Source of the DNA: Sporosarcina beigongshangi | GTDB lineage: Bacteria; Actinomycetota; Actinomycetes; Actinomycetales; Micrococcaceae | Reading direction: 5' to 3' | DNA: 64,000 nt | Assembly: GCF_016820535.1 (NCBI RefSeq) | Contig: NZ_JADHDY010000003.1 | Span: 62,001 to 126,000 of the forward strand | In this document: piece by piece, positions 1 to 7,653 of the stretch | Numbering within the stretch: the first letter of the stretch is position 1 | How the letters are laid out: each line of letters begins with the position of its first letter | The notes under the pieces: generated by a model | Databases searched by the model: none | Told to the model about the DNA's origin: nothing | Seen by the model: only the letters and a program-made list of their open reading frames with translations | Translations under genes and position numbers: made by a program

Positions 1-2
1 TG

Positions 3-1415
3 GACCACCTCAGCGGCGGCGTCACCCACAGCAGCACCCCCGGCTTTGAACGCGACGTTGCCTACGACGTCCTGGACTTCTTCAACAGCCGCAGCTACCT
101 GCGCGTAGGCGACGACTGGGTGCACATAGAGGTCCCGAACGACATGAACGTCTCCCTTCACCACGAATGGCTGCTGCTGCGCCCGCGCACCGACTGGAAG
201 GTTGGCGGCTCCACCCACTCCGCGGGCACACTGCTGGCCATCGAGCTGGACGCGTTCATGGCCGGCAGCCGCGCCCTGCGCACCATCTACGCGCCCACCG
301 CGTCCGAGTCGCTGCAGTCGTGGAGCTGGACCCGGAGCTTCCTACTGCTTAACCTGCTCCACGACGTCTCCTCCAAAATCCTGGTCCTGGACCCGGCCGC
401 GGACTGGGCCGCCACAGAACTGGACGCCTGCCCGCCCCTGCACTCCGTGGACGCCTACGCGGTTGACGACGAGGACCCGGAGGACGGCAACGACTACTGG
501 CTCGTCGCCACCGGCTTCCTCACGCCGTCCACGGTACTGCGCGGATCGCTCGACGCACGGGGCACCCAGGGCTTCGGCGCGGCCCCGGTGCGGGAGGCGC
601 CGTCGTTCTTCACCGCGGAAAACTACAGCGTGGAGCAGCACTTTGCCGTCTCGGCGGACGGCACGCGCGTGCCCTACTTCCAGGTGGGACCCAAGGATTT
701 GAGGCTCGACGGCGGCAACCCCACCCTGCTGGGCGGGTACGGCGGCTTCGAGGTGTCGCGGACGCCGTCGTACAGCGGTGCCGTGGGGCGCACGTGGCTG
801 GAGCGCGGGGGCGTGTATGTGGTGGCGAACATCCGCGGCGGCGGCGAGTACGGCCCGGCCTGGCACACAGCGGCGCTGCAGGAAAAGCGGCACCGCGCGT
901 ACGAGGACTTCGCCGCCGTGGCGCGGGACCTGGCCGCGCGCGGGGTGGCCAATGCCTCGAAGCTGGGGTGCACGGGCGGCAGCAACGGCGGGCTGCTGGT
1001 GGGCAACATGCTCACGCAATATCCGGAGCTGTTTGGCGCAATTTCCTGCGGGGTGCCGCTGCTGGACATGCGCCGGTACACGAAGCTGTCCGCCGGTGCG
1101 TCGTGGATTGCCGAATATGGCGACCCGGATGTGCCGGAGCAGTGGGAATTCATCAAGACGTTCTCGCCCTACCACCTGCTGCGCACCGATGTCAGCTACC
1201 CGGCAACGTTCATCTGGACGGCCACCTCGGATGACCGGGTGGGACCCGTGCAGGCCCGCAAGATGGCGGCGCGGATGGAATCCATGGACATTCCCGTGTG
1301 GTTCCACGAGGCCCTCGAGGGCGGGCATGCAGGGGCTGGAAACAACCAGCAGGCGGCACGGCTGCACACGGCCTCGCACGAGTTTTTGTGGCGGGCGCTG
1401 ACCGGCGGTCTGTGA
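3..1415 (+). CDS. Prolyl oligopeptidase family (S9) serine peptidase, 5'-truncated by the window edge
   Basis: The reading frame is open from the first bases, so the gene starts upstream; about 470 C-terminal residues are visible. The first part lacks catalytic motifs and fits the end of a beta-propeller. The last ~250 residues form an alpha/beta-hydrolase domain with the nucleophile motif GGSNGGLL (near 972-996), the acid in TSDDRVGP (near 1227-1250) and the histidine in EGGHAGAG (near 1317-1340). This Ser-Asp-His order is that of S9A oligopeptidases, which cut short proline-containing or basic peptides, usually in the cytoplasm. It is followed by tRNA-Ser with no obvious partner gene. The family is secure; the substrate is unknown. 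Confidence 0.9.
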   Translation, partial: DHLSGGVTHSSTPGFERDVAYDVLDFFNSRSYLRVGDDWVHIEVPNDMNVSLHHEWLLLRPRTDWKVGGSTHSAGTLLAIELDAFMAGSRALRTIYAPTASESLQSWSWTRSFLLLNLLHDVSSKILVLDPAADWAATELDACPPLHSVDAYAVDDEDPEDGNDYWLVATGFLTPSTVLRGSLDARGTQGFGAAPVREAPSFFTAENYSVEQHFAVSADGTRVPYFQVGPKDLRLDGGNPTLLGGYGGFEVSRTPSYSGAVGRTWLERGGVYVVANIRGGGEYGPAWHTAALQEKRHRAYEDFAAVARDLAARGVANASKLGCTGGSNGGLLVGNMLTQYPELFGAISCGVPLLDMRRYTKLSAGASWIAEYGDPDVPEQWEFIKTFSPYHLLRTDVSYPATFIWTATSDDRVGPVQARKMAARMESMDIPVWFHEALEGGHAGAGNNQQAARLHTASHEFLWRALTGGL

Positions 1416-1555
1416 GTGCAGAGGACCGCCGCGGGCGTGGATTCCCCGGCGGCCGATTGCCCCCGGCGCCGGAAGGAGCCCTCGTTTTGCTTTGAGGGCC
1501 ATCTACTGGGTAAAGTTTGGGATGCTGGTTAGGGGCTTCTACCCTTTCCAGTGCT

Positions 1556-1646
1556 GGAGACGTGCCAGAGCGGCCGAATGGGCTTCACTGCTAATGAAGT
1601 GTGGGGCACAACTCCACCGGGGGTTCAAATCCCCCCGTCTCCGCCA
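1556..1646 (+). tRNA. tRNA-Ser (anticodon GCT)
   Basis: A seven-base acceptor stem (1556-1562 with 1636-1642), an anticodon stem 1583-1587/1595-1599 around a loop with GCT at 1590-1592, a long class II variable arm and a TTCAAAT T-loop are all present. Discriminator G is at 1643 and the CCA end is encoded at 1644-1646. It reads AGC/AGU codons. Confidence 0.96.
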
Positions 1647-1650
1647 AATA

Positions 1651-1684
1651 ATGCGCCTCTCGTTTCGACGGGAGGCGCATTTTT
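1651..1684 (+). terminator. Rho-independent terminator after tRNA-Ser
   Basis: A nine-base perfect stem (ATGCGCCTC, 1651-1659, with 1672-1680) with a 12-base loop is followed by TTTT, four bases after the tRNA CCA end. Confidence 0.85.
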
Positions 1685-1723
1685 CGTCTCCGCGTCACAT
1701 CCGGCAACGTTGTCCCCCAATAA

Positions 1724-1741
1724 ACATCCGACCATTAGACT
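1724..1741 (+). promoter_or_regulatory. Putative promoter and GntR half-operator before the GntR gene
   Basis: ACATCCGACCAT (1724-1735) matches the left half of the palindrome ACATCCGATGT found at the fucose and sialic-acid promoters. A -10-like TAGACT (1736-1741) lies exactly six bases before the ATG at 1748, suggesting a leaderless transcript. The operator lies just upstream of the -10, which fits autoregulation. No convincing -35 box was found. Confidence 0.5.
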
Positions 1742-1747
1742 TGGTGC

Positions 1748-2419
1748 ATGGCTGTAACAGACGAGGCAATCACAAAAATCAAGGACATGATCCTCTCCGG
1801 CGAACTGGCGGCCGGAGACCGGCTGCCTCCCGAGAAGGAACTCAGTGAGAAGCTGGGCCTGTCCCGCAGCTCCCTGCGCGAGGCGGTCAAGGCGCTGGAG
1901 ATCATCCGGGTCCTCGACGTGCGCCGCGGCGACGGCACCTATGTCACCAGCCTCGAGCCGCAATTGCTCAACGAGGCCATGAGCTTCATTGTGGACCTTC
2001 ACCAGGACAAGTCGATCCTGGAGATTTTTGAGGTCCGGCGCATCCTGGAGCCGGCGGCCGCGGGCATCGCCGCCGGGCGCATCGGCACCGAGCAGCTAGC
2101 GGCACTTCATGCCACGCTGGCGAGCGTCAACGAGGAAACCAGTATCGAGGCGCTCGTTGAGCACGACCTGATTTTCCACAGCCTCATCACGGCCGCCGCC
2201 GACAACGCCTACATGGCCAGCGTTCTGGACGCGCTGTCCAGCAGCACCGTCCGGGCCCGCATCTGGCGCGGCCTGACACAGGAAAAGGCCGTGGACCGCA
2301 CCCTGGCCGAACACACGGCCATCATCGAGGCGCTCGAGCGCGGTGACGCCGAGCTCGTCAAGGCGCTCGTCACGGTGCACATCAGCGGCGTCGAGCACTG
2401 GCTCCGGCAGGCACTGTAA
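1748..2419 (+). CDS. GntR family (FadR subfamily, FCD domain) transcriptional regulator
   Basis: This 223-residue protein has an N-terminal winged helix (residues ~5-70; conserved GDRLPPEKELSEKLGLSRSS) and a C-terminal all-helical FCD ligand-binding domain (residues ~85-215; FEVRRILEPAAAGIAA, then HDLIFHSLI and a late HTAIIEAL histidine). FCD domains usually bind a small organic or sugar acid at a metal site. The gene stands alone after tRNA-Ser. An operator half-site in its promoter matches sites at the fucose operons 8-16 kb away, so I infer that it controls L-fucose use and itself. Effector and targets are inferred from operator similarity only. Confidence 0.85.
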   Translation: MAVTDEAITKIKDMILSGELAAGDRLPPEKELSEKLGLSRSSLREAVKALEIIRVLDVRRGDGTYVTSLEPQLLNEAMSFIVDLHQDKSILEIFEVRRILEPAAAGIAAGRIGTEQLAALHATLASVNEETSIEALVEHDLIFHSLITAAADNAYMASVLDALSSSTVRARIWRGLTQEKAVDRTLAEHTAIIEALERGDAELVKALVTVHISGVEHWLRQAL

Positions 2420-2514
2420 CCCCTCCCGCATCAATCCGGCCCGCAGAGGCGACGACTACCCGCGACATTTCGCGGATTTTCGGCGCTTCTGCGGGCCGGC
2501 CGCATTTAACAGAC

Positions 2515-2550
2515 TTGCCACGCTATCTAGTTAGACATACTATCTAGTTA
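2515..2550 (+). promoter_or_regulatory. PadR-gene promoter with direct repeats; probable leaderless start
   Basis: TTGCCA (2515-2520), a 17-base spacer and TACTAT (2538-2543) form a good promoter whose -10 ends six bases before the ATG at 2550. The 11-base sequence CTATCTAGTTA occurs twice (2523-2533 and 2540-2550), the second copy running into the start codon. This arrangement would let PadR repress its own operon. Confidence 0.65.
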
Positions 2551-2912
2551 TGAGTTCATCACCAGAAGAACCGTGGCCCGCTGACTGGAACCGCGCCTCC
2601 CTGGGCCTCTGCGCACTGCAGGCCCTGGCCGGAGGCCCCACCTACGGCTACGCCATCATCACCGCGCTTGAAAACGCCGGCCTCGGCACCTTCAAGGGCG
2701 GCACCCTCTACCCGCTGCTGGCCCGCTTCGAAACGGCCGGCTGGGTTTCGGTGGAATGGCGCCCCGGCGAGAGCGGCCCCGGCAGAAAGTACTTCTCGCT
2801 CACCCCGGCCGGCCTTCACGAATTGGACCGCCAGCGCCACCAGTGGCACACCTTCACCGAAAGCACGACGGCGTTTCTCGCCCTCCCCACCGATCGAGGA
2901 GTTTCGCAATGA
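2550..2912 (+). CDS. PadR family transcriptional regulator
   Basis: A 120-residue protein of one PadR winged-helix domain. The typical features are LALQALAGGPTYGYAI in helices 1-2, then GTLYPLLARFETAGWV in the recognition-helix region and a wing with GRKYFSLTPAG. PadR proteins repress stress or membrane-protein genes until a ligand or signal relieves them. The stop codon overlaps the start of the following membrane-protein gene (ATGA, 2909-2912), a classic PadR/HAAS-type pair. The direct repeats over its own promoter suggest autorepression. The inducing signal cannot be read from the sequence. Confidence 0.9.
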   Translation: MSSSPEEPWPADWNRASLGLCALQALAGGPTYGYAIITALENAGLGTFKGGTLYPLLARFETAGWVSVEWRPGESGPGRKYFSLTPAGLHELDRQRHQWHTFTESTTAFLALPTDRGVSQ

Positions 2913-3646
2913 GCAAGGAAGCAACGACGACCACGCCCGCCACCAGGAAGTGGCTCGACGACCTGACCCTTGAATTGCGGCTCAAGGACGTTTCCGGCAG
3001 GTCCATCGGCGATAGCCTGGCCACAGTGCAGGAGTTCCTCGCCGACTCCGGCCAGTCCCCCGAGGAGGCATTCGGCACGCCACGGGAGTATGCAGCGGAA
3101 CTCGTTGGTGCTGAAATCAGGCCCATCAAGAAGGACATGAAGTCAACCGTCAGCCTGAGCACCGCCAATCTGGTGGTTTTCCTCGTATTCTCGGCAGCCC
3201 TGGTCCCGTGGCTCGAGGGTGCGCGGCTGCTCCTTGGCGGCTGGCAGCTGGCGGGGATGGCCTTCCTGGCAGCCCTCGTGCTCGCCCTGCCGCTGTACCT
3301 GCCGTTCCTGCTGCGGCACTTCTGGGCGCTGATTGCCGTGCCCGTTGTGGGCGGGACCGCCGGGGTGCTCTCGGCAATGTTGGCCCCCAAGACCGCCGGC
3401 GACGCGTTCCTGGACTTGCCGCCCGGGCCGGTCCTGGCCATCAGCGCCGGCTTGATGGTGATCATCTCGTTGGCCGGCACCGTCACGGCCCTTGGCGAGG
3501 ACCCTGACCCGGTGGTCGGACCACTGGAGGCCACCCCGGCCAAAACGCTCAAGGCGCGTTGGTTCGAGATCCTCACCCGGTGGCTGTTCCCGATCTTCGC
3601 GGCGGTCCTGCTCGGCCTCACCGCCTTGCTTGAGGCACTCTCCTAA
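2909..3646 (+). CDS. Multi-pass membrane protein with HAAS-like N-terminal domain, PadR partner
   Basis: About 245 residues. The soluble N-terminus (~1-75; WLDDLTLELRLKDVSGRSIGD followed by a PREYAAEL motif) resembles the HAAS/DUF1700 signalling domain usually encoded next to PadR regulators. Four to five hydrophobic segments follow between ~85 and 245. The ATG at 2909 overlaps the padR stop, so the two are probably translationally coupled; a longer open frame upstream is only the shadow of padR. The family role is poorly known and is thought to be membrane-stress signalling. The assignment rests on domain resemblance and gene order. Confidence 0.8.
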   Translation: MSKEATTTTPATRKWLDDLTLELRLKDVSGRSIGDSLATVQEFLADSGQSPEEAFGTPREYAAELVGAEIRPIKKDMKSTVSLSTANLVVFLVFSAALVPWLEGARLLLGGWQLAGMAFLAALVLALPLYLPFLLRHFWALIAVPVVGGTAGVLSAMLAPKTAGDAFLDLPPGPVLAISAGLMVIISLAGTVTALGEDPDPVVGPLEATPAKTLKARWFEILTRWLFPIFAAVLLGLTALLEALS

Positions 3647-3653
3647 GGAGGCT

Positions 3654-3705
3654 CGACGGCGCACCCCGTCTCCCGCTGTTGCCCCGTCTCAACTAAGTTG
3701 GACCA
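3654..3705. repeat. Dispersed repeat copy 1 and left inverted repeat of the low-GC patch
   Basis: Bases 3654-3678 are identical over 25 bases to 6462-6486. The adjoining 3681-3705 is, in reverse complement, about 19/25 identical to 5431-5455, so two imperfect inverted repeats flank the segment carrying the unknown gene and the broken grpB-like gene. The core CGTCTCAACT recurs near 29118-29135. It looks like a worn insertion-element end, but no transposase is present. Confidence 0.5.
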
Positions 3706-3848
3706 AAACCTCGAATCCAGCCGGAAGGTCCAGCCCCGTCCGTTTAATTCATGTCCAGGGCGTCGAGAGTCCATCAGGGGAACGCTCTACTGTGACACCT
3801 TCATTGTCACGTGCATCAGGTAGAAGCTCCCTCTTTGGGAAGATATCC

Positions 3849-4469
3849 CTACCAATCCTTTCGGAGTGCATCGTCCGGAACGACATGGGAGCTGGAGTAG
3901 TGAACCCAATGGTCCCTGCGTCCCTCCCTAAAAAGACGGTCTGCAACCATCCGGCACTCCTGCCAGTCCTTTCGGGAGTCCTGCAGCCCATACCCGACAG
4001 CTTGACCGAGTTGATCCAACGTAACCAGCCGTGTGATTCCCGGCGCAGTCGCTACTTCGTAAGTGAAGGTCCCTTTGAGGGAGAACCATCTATTGTGGGC
4101 GGGAGTTTCGACCAAACGGAAGTACGTGCCTCCATTGGCGAACATGGCAGCAGCCGCGCTCTTGTTCGATTCCGGCTCAGCCTTGACGAAATCCGTGAAC
4201 TTCTGGAGAAGTTGTTCGTACTCGGCATTGAGGGCTTCATCCACTGCTCCACCCTTCTGCACGTACCGGTCGCTGAGGCTACCGTTGCCGCCTTTCAATA
4301 AAGAGCGGAGCCATAGTCGAACTTCCTCCACAGACTCTTCCGATGGTTCGGTCTGAAGCGCCCTGGCAAGGGATTCGATTTTAAGCGCCACGACAGAGAG
4401 GTCCAGGTGTCTTAGCAGGGACGCAAATCGCATCATGTCAGTTGCCAGTTCTTCAGTGTCCGTTTTCAT
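3849..4469 (-). CDS. Hypothetical protein, low-GC patch
   Basis: I do not recognise this 206-residue protein. It is predicted soluble with no signal peptide or membrane segment. The first half (~1-110) is helical and charged (LLRHLDLSVVALKIESLARAL, EYEQLLQKFTDFVKAE); the second half is richer in aromatic residues (GGTYFRLVETPAHNRWF). The base composition is clearly less GC-rich than its neighbours, and the segment lies between imperfect inverted repeats, which suggests acquisition by transfer. The amino-acid composition looks like a real protein. The start ATG at 4469 has only a weak Shine-Dalgarno sequence. Confidence 0.55.
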   Translation of the reverse strand: MKTDTEELATDMMRFASLLRHLDLSVVALKIESLARALQTEPSEESVEEVRLWLRSLLKGGNGSLSDRYVQKGGAVDEALNAEYEQLLQKFTDFVKAEPESNKSAAAAMFANGGTYFRLVETPAHNRWFSLKGTFTYEVATAPGITRLVTLDQLGQAVGYGLQDSRKDWQECRMVADRLFREGRRDHWVHYSSSHVVPDDALRKDW

Positions 4470-4564
4470 CAGGCTTCTTTCACGGGGTAGGGGTAGAGCG
4501 AATCACGGGAGGACGTCGCCTTCACGGTATCCCGGTTGAGGAAGGATATCCCTTCTCGGGAGCC

Positions 4565-5290
4565 TCAGAAGCCGCCCGTTTGCCGGTCCGGCAATGGCCG
4601 GTCGGATTGCTCCAGCATGGACGGCAACGAGGCCGTTGTGGGCTGTCCGCAGGGGAACGGCCTGCGGGACGGTGCGTCCCGCTTGGGTTGCCAAGCTTTA
4701 AGTAACCCTGTGGCGATGAACGCTTTACGGTAGAGCTCTTGGATGACAAGTTCCTTGCTGGCGTTGTCCTGCATGGAATGCTCGCCTGCGGCCCGTGGCA
4801 AAGCTGCCGCCTCACGCTAGGTATTTGCGTAGAGATCGCGGTCGTCGGTATTGGCACGAAGCCAGTCGCGGAAGATTCGATGCTTGATTACTTCGGGACT
4901 GTCATACCCGAAAACGTGCAGATGACAATCTGGATCTACGTTGCACAGGACACGATGTCCAAACCACCATGGTTCCCGAACCCTAAGTTCAAAACCAGCA
5001 CGTTCGAGCGCCGGAACGTAAGACACCTCATCATTTGGATCAGCGACAATCAGGTCAATGTCGATAATCGGCTCGGCGGAGAGACCTTCAACTGAAGTCA
5101 AACCAACATGCCCGATGACCAACGCACGCCAACCCAGAGCATCCTCGATCCCCTTGGCGAGCAACTGGAACTGTCCACGCCAGGCATCATTCCATTCGAC
5201 TACCTCAACGTGCAGAGCCGGTCCCTCACCGGAGCGAGCGCAGACGACCTCTGAATTTTTGCGAAACAGCAGTGTTCCGCAGATACACAT
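4565..5290 (-). pseudogene. GrpB-like (UPF0157) nucleotidyltransferase-fold gene interrupted by an in-frame amber codon
   Basis: The frame reads VEVVEWNDAWRGQF, then VIGHVGLTSVEGLSAEPIID and DRDLYANT, all typical of GrpB/UPF0157 proteins. It then stops at TAG (4817-4819). The same frame continues with REAAALPRAAGEHSMQDNA and ELVIQELYRKAFIATGLL, the usual C-terminus of the family. A single change from a lysine AAG to TAG is the simplest cause. The conserved start of the domain is near residue 29, so the annotated start at 5290 may be too early. The family has the nucleotidyltransferase fold, but its biochemical role is not established. The product is probably truncated at 157 residues and inactive unless the stop is suppressed. 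Confidence 0.75.
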
Positions 5291-5430
5291 CCCCGCCTAC
5301 CCCGCAAAAATGCCCGGTGACGGGCCTTATACGAGACAACATTTGAAGGCGTTCAGGCGAGATCCAGGCACCGGCTGGTGGTCCGACTGCAGTGACGCCG
5401 ATCTTGCCAATGGTCCAGATGCAGTGAGAT

Positions 5431-5490
5431 TGGTCCACTTTAGATGAAGCGGGACTGCTGTTGCCCCGCCCAGGTGCCGGGAGACCGGGC
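5431..5490. repeat. Right inverted repeat of the low-GC patch and dispersed repeat copy 2
   Basis: 5431-5455 is the imperfect inverted partner of 3681-3705. The following 5457-5490 (TGTTGCCCCGCCCAGGTGCC...) resembles 6484-6515 and shares GCTGTTGCCCC with 3675-3685. The rest of the ~310-base gap before the MerR gene holds no gene that I can see. Confidence 0.45.
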
Positions 5491-5558
5491 CCGGCTCCGG
5501 ACACCCCAGCCTGTCCGGAGCCAACGAACCCGGTTGGCAGAAAGTTTTACACTGGCCC

Positions 5559-5580
5559 TTGACCCTCACACTGTGTGAGG
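5559..5580 (+). promoter_or_regulatory. MerR-type operator/promoter
   Basis: A perfect palindrome with eight-base arms (CCTCACAC, 5564-5571, and GTGTGAGG, 5573-5580) begins at the end of a -35-like TTGACC (5559-5564), 20 bases before the merR-type start codon. MerR regulators bind such palindromes between -35 and an over-spaced -10, so autoregulation is likely. Confidence 0.75.
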
Positions 5581-5599
5581 CGGAATCGTCGGAGACATC

Positions 5600-6442
5600 A
5601 TGTTCAGCATCGGAGAGTTCGCGTCAATCGGCAGGGTGTCCATTCGGATGCTCAGGCACTACGACGAGATCGGCCTGCTCACACCGGCCCGCGTGGATCC
5701 CTTCACGGGATACCGCTGGTACCAGGGTTCGCAGTTCGCCGTCCTAGGCGAGATTGTTGCATACAAGGATCTCGGGTTCAGGCTCGATGAGGTGGCACGG
5801 ATTGTTCAGGGCAAATGCAGTGACACCGCGCTGACGGCAATGCTCACCAAACGGCGCCTGGAACTGGGCCGGCAACTCGACTTTGACGCAGCCCGCCTGC
5901 GCCGGCTCGACGCACGCCTCCGACATCTAGAAGGAGAACCAGCCATGTCAACGCTCACAGCAACACTGAAGGCCCTGCCCGAACTGCATGTAGCCCAGGC
6001 CAGCGCGGTGGCACCGGGCTTTGGACCCGAGAACATCGGACCTGTCATCGGGCCGCTGTTCGCGCGCCTGCGCCGCGACCTCACCACGGCGGGCATCCCG
6101 CTGGGGCCCAACCCCGTGGCCACCTACGAGGCGCTCGAGTCAGGCGACGCCGACGGCGTCAGGGCCAACGCCGCGTACCCCGTCAACTCCGGCCTCGCAC
6201 TGCCCGACGATTCCCAGGCCGCCTTCAGCATTGTTGACGTGCCGGCAGTCGACCTGGCCGCCACCGCGATCCACTATGGCTCGCCCGACACCATCGGCGA
6301 TACCTGGGATGCCCTCCACGCCTGGATCGACAGCCACGGCTACCAGCTTGCGGGGGTCTGTCGCGAGGTGTACATCGTCTCGGAGCCGGAGTCCGAGGAG
6401 AACTGGGTTACTGAGCTGCAGCAGCCTGTCGTCTCCGGCTAG
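5600..6442 (+). CDS. MerR family regulator with GyrI-like effector-binding domain
   Basis: A 280-residue protein. Residues 1-70 form the MerR winged helix (FSIGEFASIGRVSIRMLRHY, then DEIGLLTPARVDPFTGYRWY), followed by a dimerisation helix to ~115 and a C-terminal GyrI/AraC-effector-type domain (~130-275; EVYIVSEPESEENWVTELQQ near the end). This is the BltR/TipA-like layout, which senses hydrophobic or cationic drugs and activates efflux or binding proteins. No efflux gene lies next to it. Its palindromic operator lies directly upstream, consistent with autoregulation. The family is secure; the ligand is unknown. Confidence 0.92.
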   Translation: MFSIGEFASIGRVSIRMLRHYDEIGLLTPARVDPFTGYRWYQGSQFAVLGEIVAYKDLGFRLDEVARIVQGKCSDTALTAMLTKRRLELGRQLDFDAARLRRLDARLRHLEGEPAMSTLTATLKALPELHVAQASAVAPGFGPENIGPVIGPLFARLRRDLTTAGIPLGPNPVATYEALESGDADGVRANAAYPVNSGLALPDDSQAAFSIVDVPAVDLAATAIHYGSPDTIGDTWDALHAWIDSHGYQLAGVCREVYIVSEPESEENWVTELQQPVVSG

Positions 6443-6461
6443 CCACCCTGCTCCAGAAACC

Positions 6462-6515
6462 CGACGGCGCACCCCGTCTCCCGCTGATGCCCTGCCCGGG
6501 TGCCGGGAAGCCGGC
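6462..6515. repeat. Dispersed repeat copy 3
   Basis: 6462-6486 repeats 3654-3678 exactly (25 bases). 6487-6515 resembles 5461-5490. All copies sit just downstream of, or between, regulator genes. Confidence 0.6.
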
Positions 6516-6549
6516 AGACCAGTGCCCGCCGTCGGACATTAAAGACACT

Positions 6550-6595
6550 GGGTCCCGGAGGGTCCGGCCAACGGTGGCCGGGCCCTCCGGGACCC
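6550..6595 (-). terminator. Strong hairpin at the end of the sugar ABC operon
   Basis: Perfect 13-base outer arms (6550-6562 with 6583-6595) enclose an inner GGCCA/TGGCC stem. On the minus strand the hairpin is followed by AGTGTCTTTAA, only modestly T-rich. It lies 20 bases past the stop of the binding-protein gene. Confidence 0.7.
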
Positions 6596-6614
6596 CATGT
6601 CGGTTCAGCAGATT

Positions 6615-7595
6615 TTACTCGTACAGGTTGGCTGCGATGTCGGCATCGTCGATGTTCTTCTTGTCGTACCAGTAGAAGCCGGTGTCGATGACCTTCTCCA
6701 CCTTTTCGCCCTTGATGGCGGCAACGGCGGCTTTGACGGTCTCGTAGCCGATGCCGACCGGGTTCTGGGTGACGGCGCCGGCCATGAGGCCGTCGCGGAT
6801 GGCATCCATCTGGGCCTTTCCGGAGTCGAAGCCGACGATGGTCAGCTTGCCCGTCTTGCCCATTTCCTTCACGGCGTTGACGACGCCGATGGCCGCGCCC
6901 TCGTTGGTGCCGTACATGCCGGCCAGGTTCGGGTTGCCCGTCATCATGGCCTTGGCGGCATCCGTGGACTTGGCCTGGTCGCCGTCCGCGTACTGGATGT
7001 CCACAATCTTGATGTCGGGGGCATTGGTCTTCATGTACTCGACAAAGCCGTCGCGGCGGTCGGTGCCGGAGGTGGCCGTCTGGGAGTGGCCGATGATGCC
7101 GATCTCGCCCTTGTTGCCCAGCAGCTCGGCCATGTGCTTTGCAGCCTCGGCTGCGGCGGCCTTGTTGTCGGTCGAGGCGGTGGCCACGGGGATGGCGGAG
7201 TCGACGCCGGAGTCAAAGGCGATCACGGGAATGTTCTTTGCCTTGGCATCTTCCAGCACGCCCTCGGCGGCCTTGGAGTCCAGGGCGGCCAGGGCCAGCG
7301 CCTGCGGGTTCTTCGCCATGGCGTTGTTCAGCTGGTCCATCTGCTGTTGGACGTTGGTTTCCTTGTCCGGGCCCTCGAAGGAGATCTCAACATCGAATTC
7401 CTTTGCAGCCTTCTCGGCGCCCTGCTTCACCGACTGCCAGAACTGGTGCTGGAAGCCCTTGGAGACGATGGCGATGTACGTCTTTCCGCCGGCGCCGCCG
7501 CTGGCGGCGGGTGCATCGGCCGGGGTGTCACAGGCGGCAACGCCCAGGGACAGTGCGGCTACCGACGCGAGGGCAAGAAATTTCCTTCTCTGCAT
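6615..7595 (-). CDS. Sugar ABC transporter substrate-binding lipoprotein (RbsB-like; probable L-fucose)
   Basis: A 326-residue type I periplasmic-binding protein. The N-terminal signal (MQRRKFLALASVAALSLGVAAC) ends in a lipobox whose cysteine is residue ~22. The Peripla_BP_4 core follows: IAIVSKGFQHQFWQSV, DQLNNAMAKNPQALALAALD, then VIAFDSGVDSAIPVATASTD. It delivers a monosaccharide to the permease and ATPase encoded upstream in the same operon. A good AAAGGAG site precedes the ATG at 7595, and a strong hairpin follows the gene. I infer L-fucose as the substrate from the fucose-catabolism genes nearby and the shared operator; the protein itself only indicates a ribose-family sugar. Confidence 0.9.
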   Translation of the reverse strand: MQRRKFLALASVAALSLGVAACDTPADAPAASGGAGGKTYIAIVSKGFQHQFWQSVKQGAEKAAKEFDVEISFEGPDKETNVQQQMDQLNNAMAKNPQALALAALDSKAAEGVLEDAKAKNIPVIAFDSGVDSAIPVATASTDNKAAAAEAAKHMAELLGNKGEIGIIGHSQTATSGTDRRDGFVEYMKTNAPDIKIVDIQYADGDQAKSTDAAKAMMTGNPNLAGMYGTNEGAAIGVVNAVKEMGKTGKLTIVGFDSGKAQMDAIRDGLMAGAVTQNPVGIGYETVKAAVAAIKGEKVEKVIDTGFYWYDKKNIDDADIAANLYE

Positions 7596-7653
7596 GATGT
7601 TTACTCCTTTGTGGAAACAATGATGATCGAATGAACGGTGGTGCTGGTGAAAA

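Noticed and set aside
3654-5490. Complete insertion sequence or transposon
   Set aside because: No transposase or integrase frame is present and the terminal repeats are imperfect; at most a relic.
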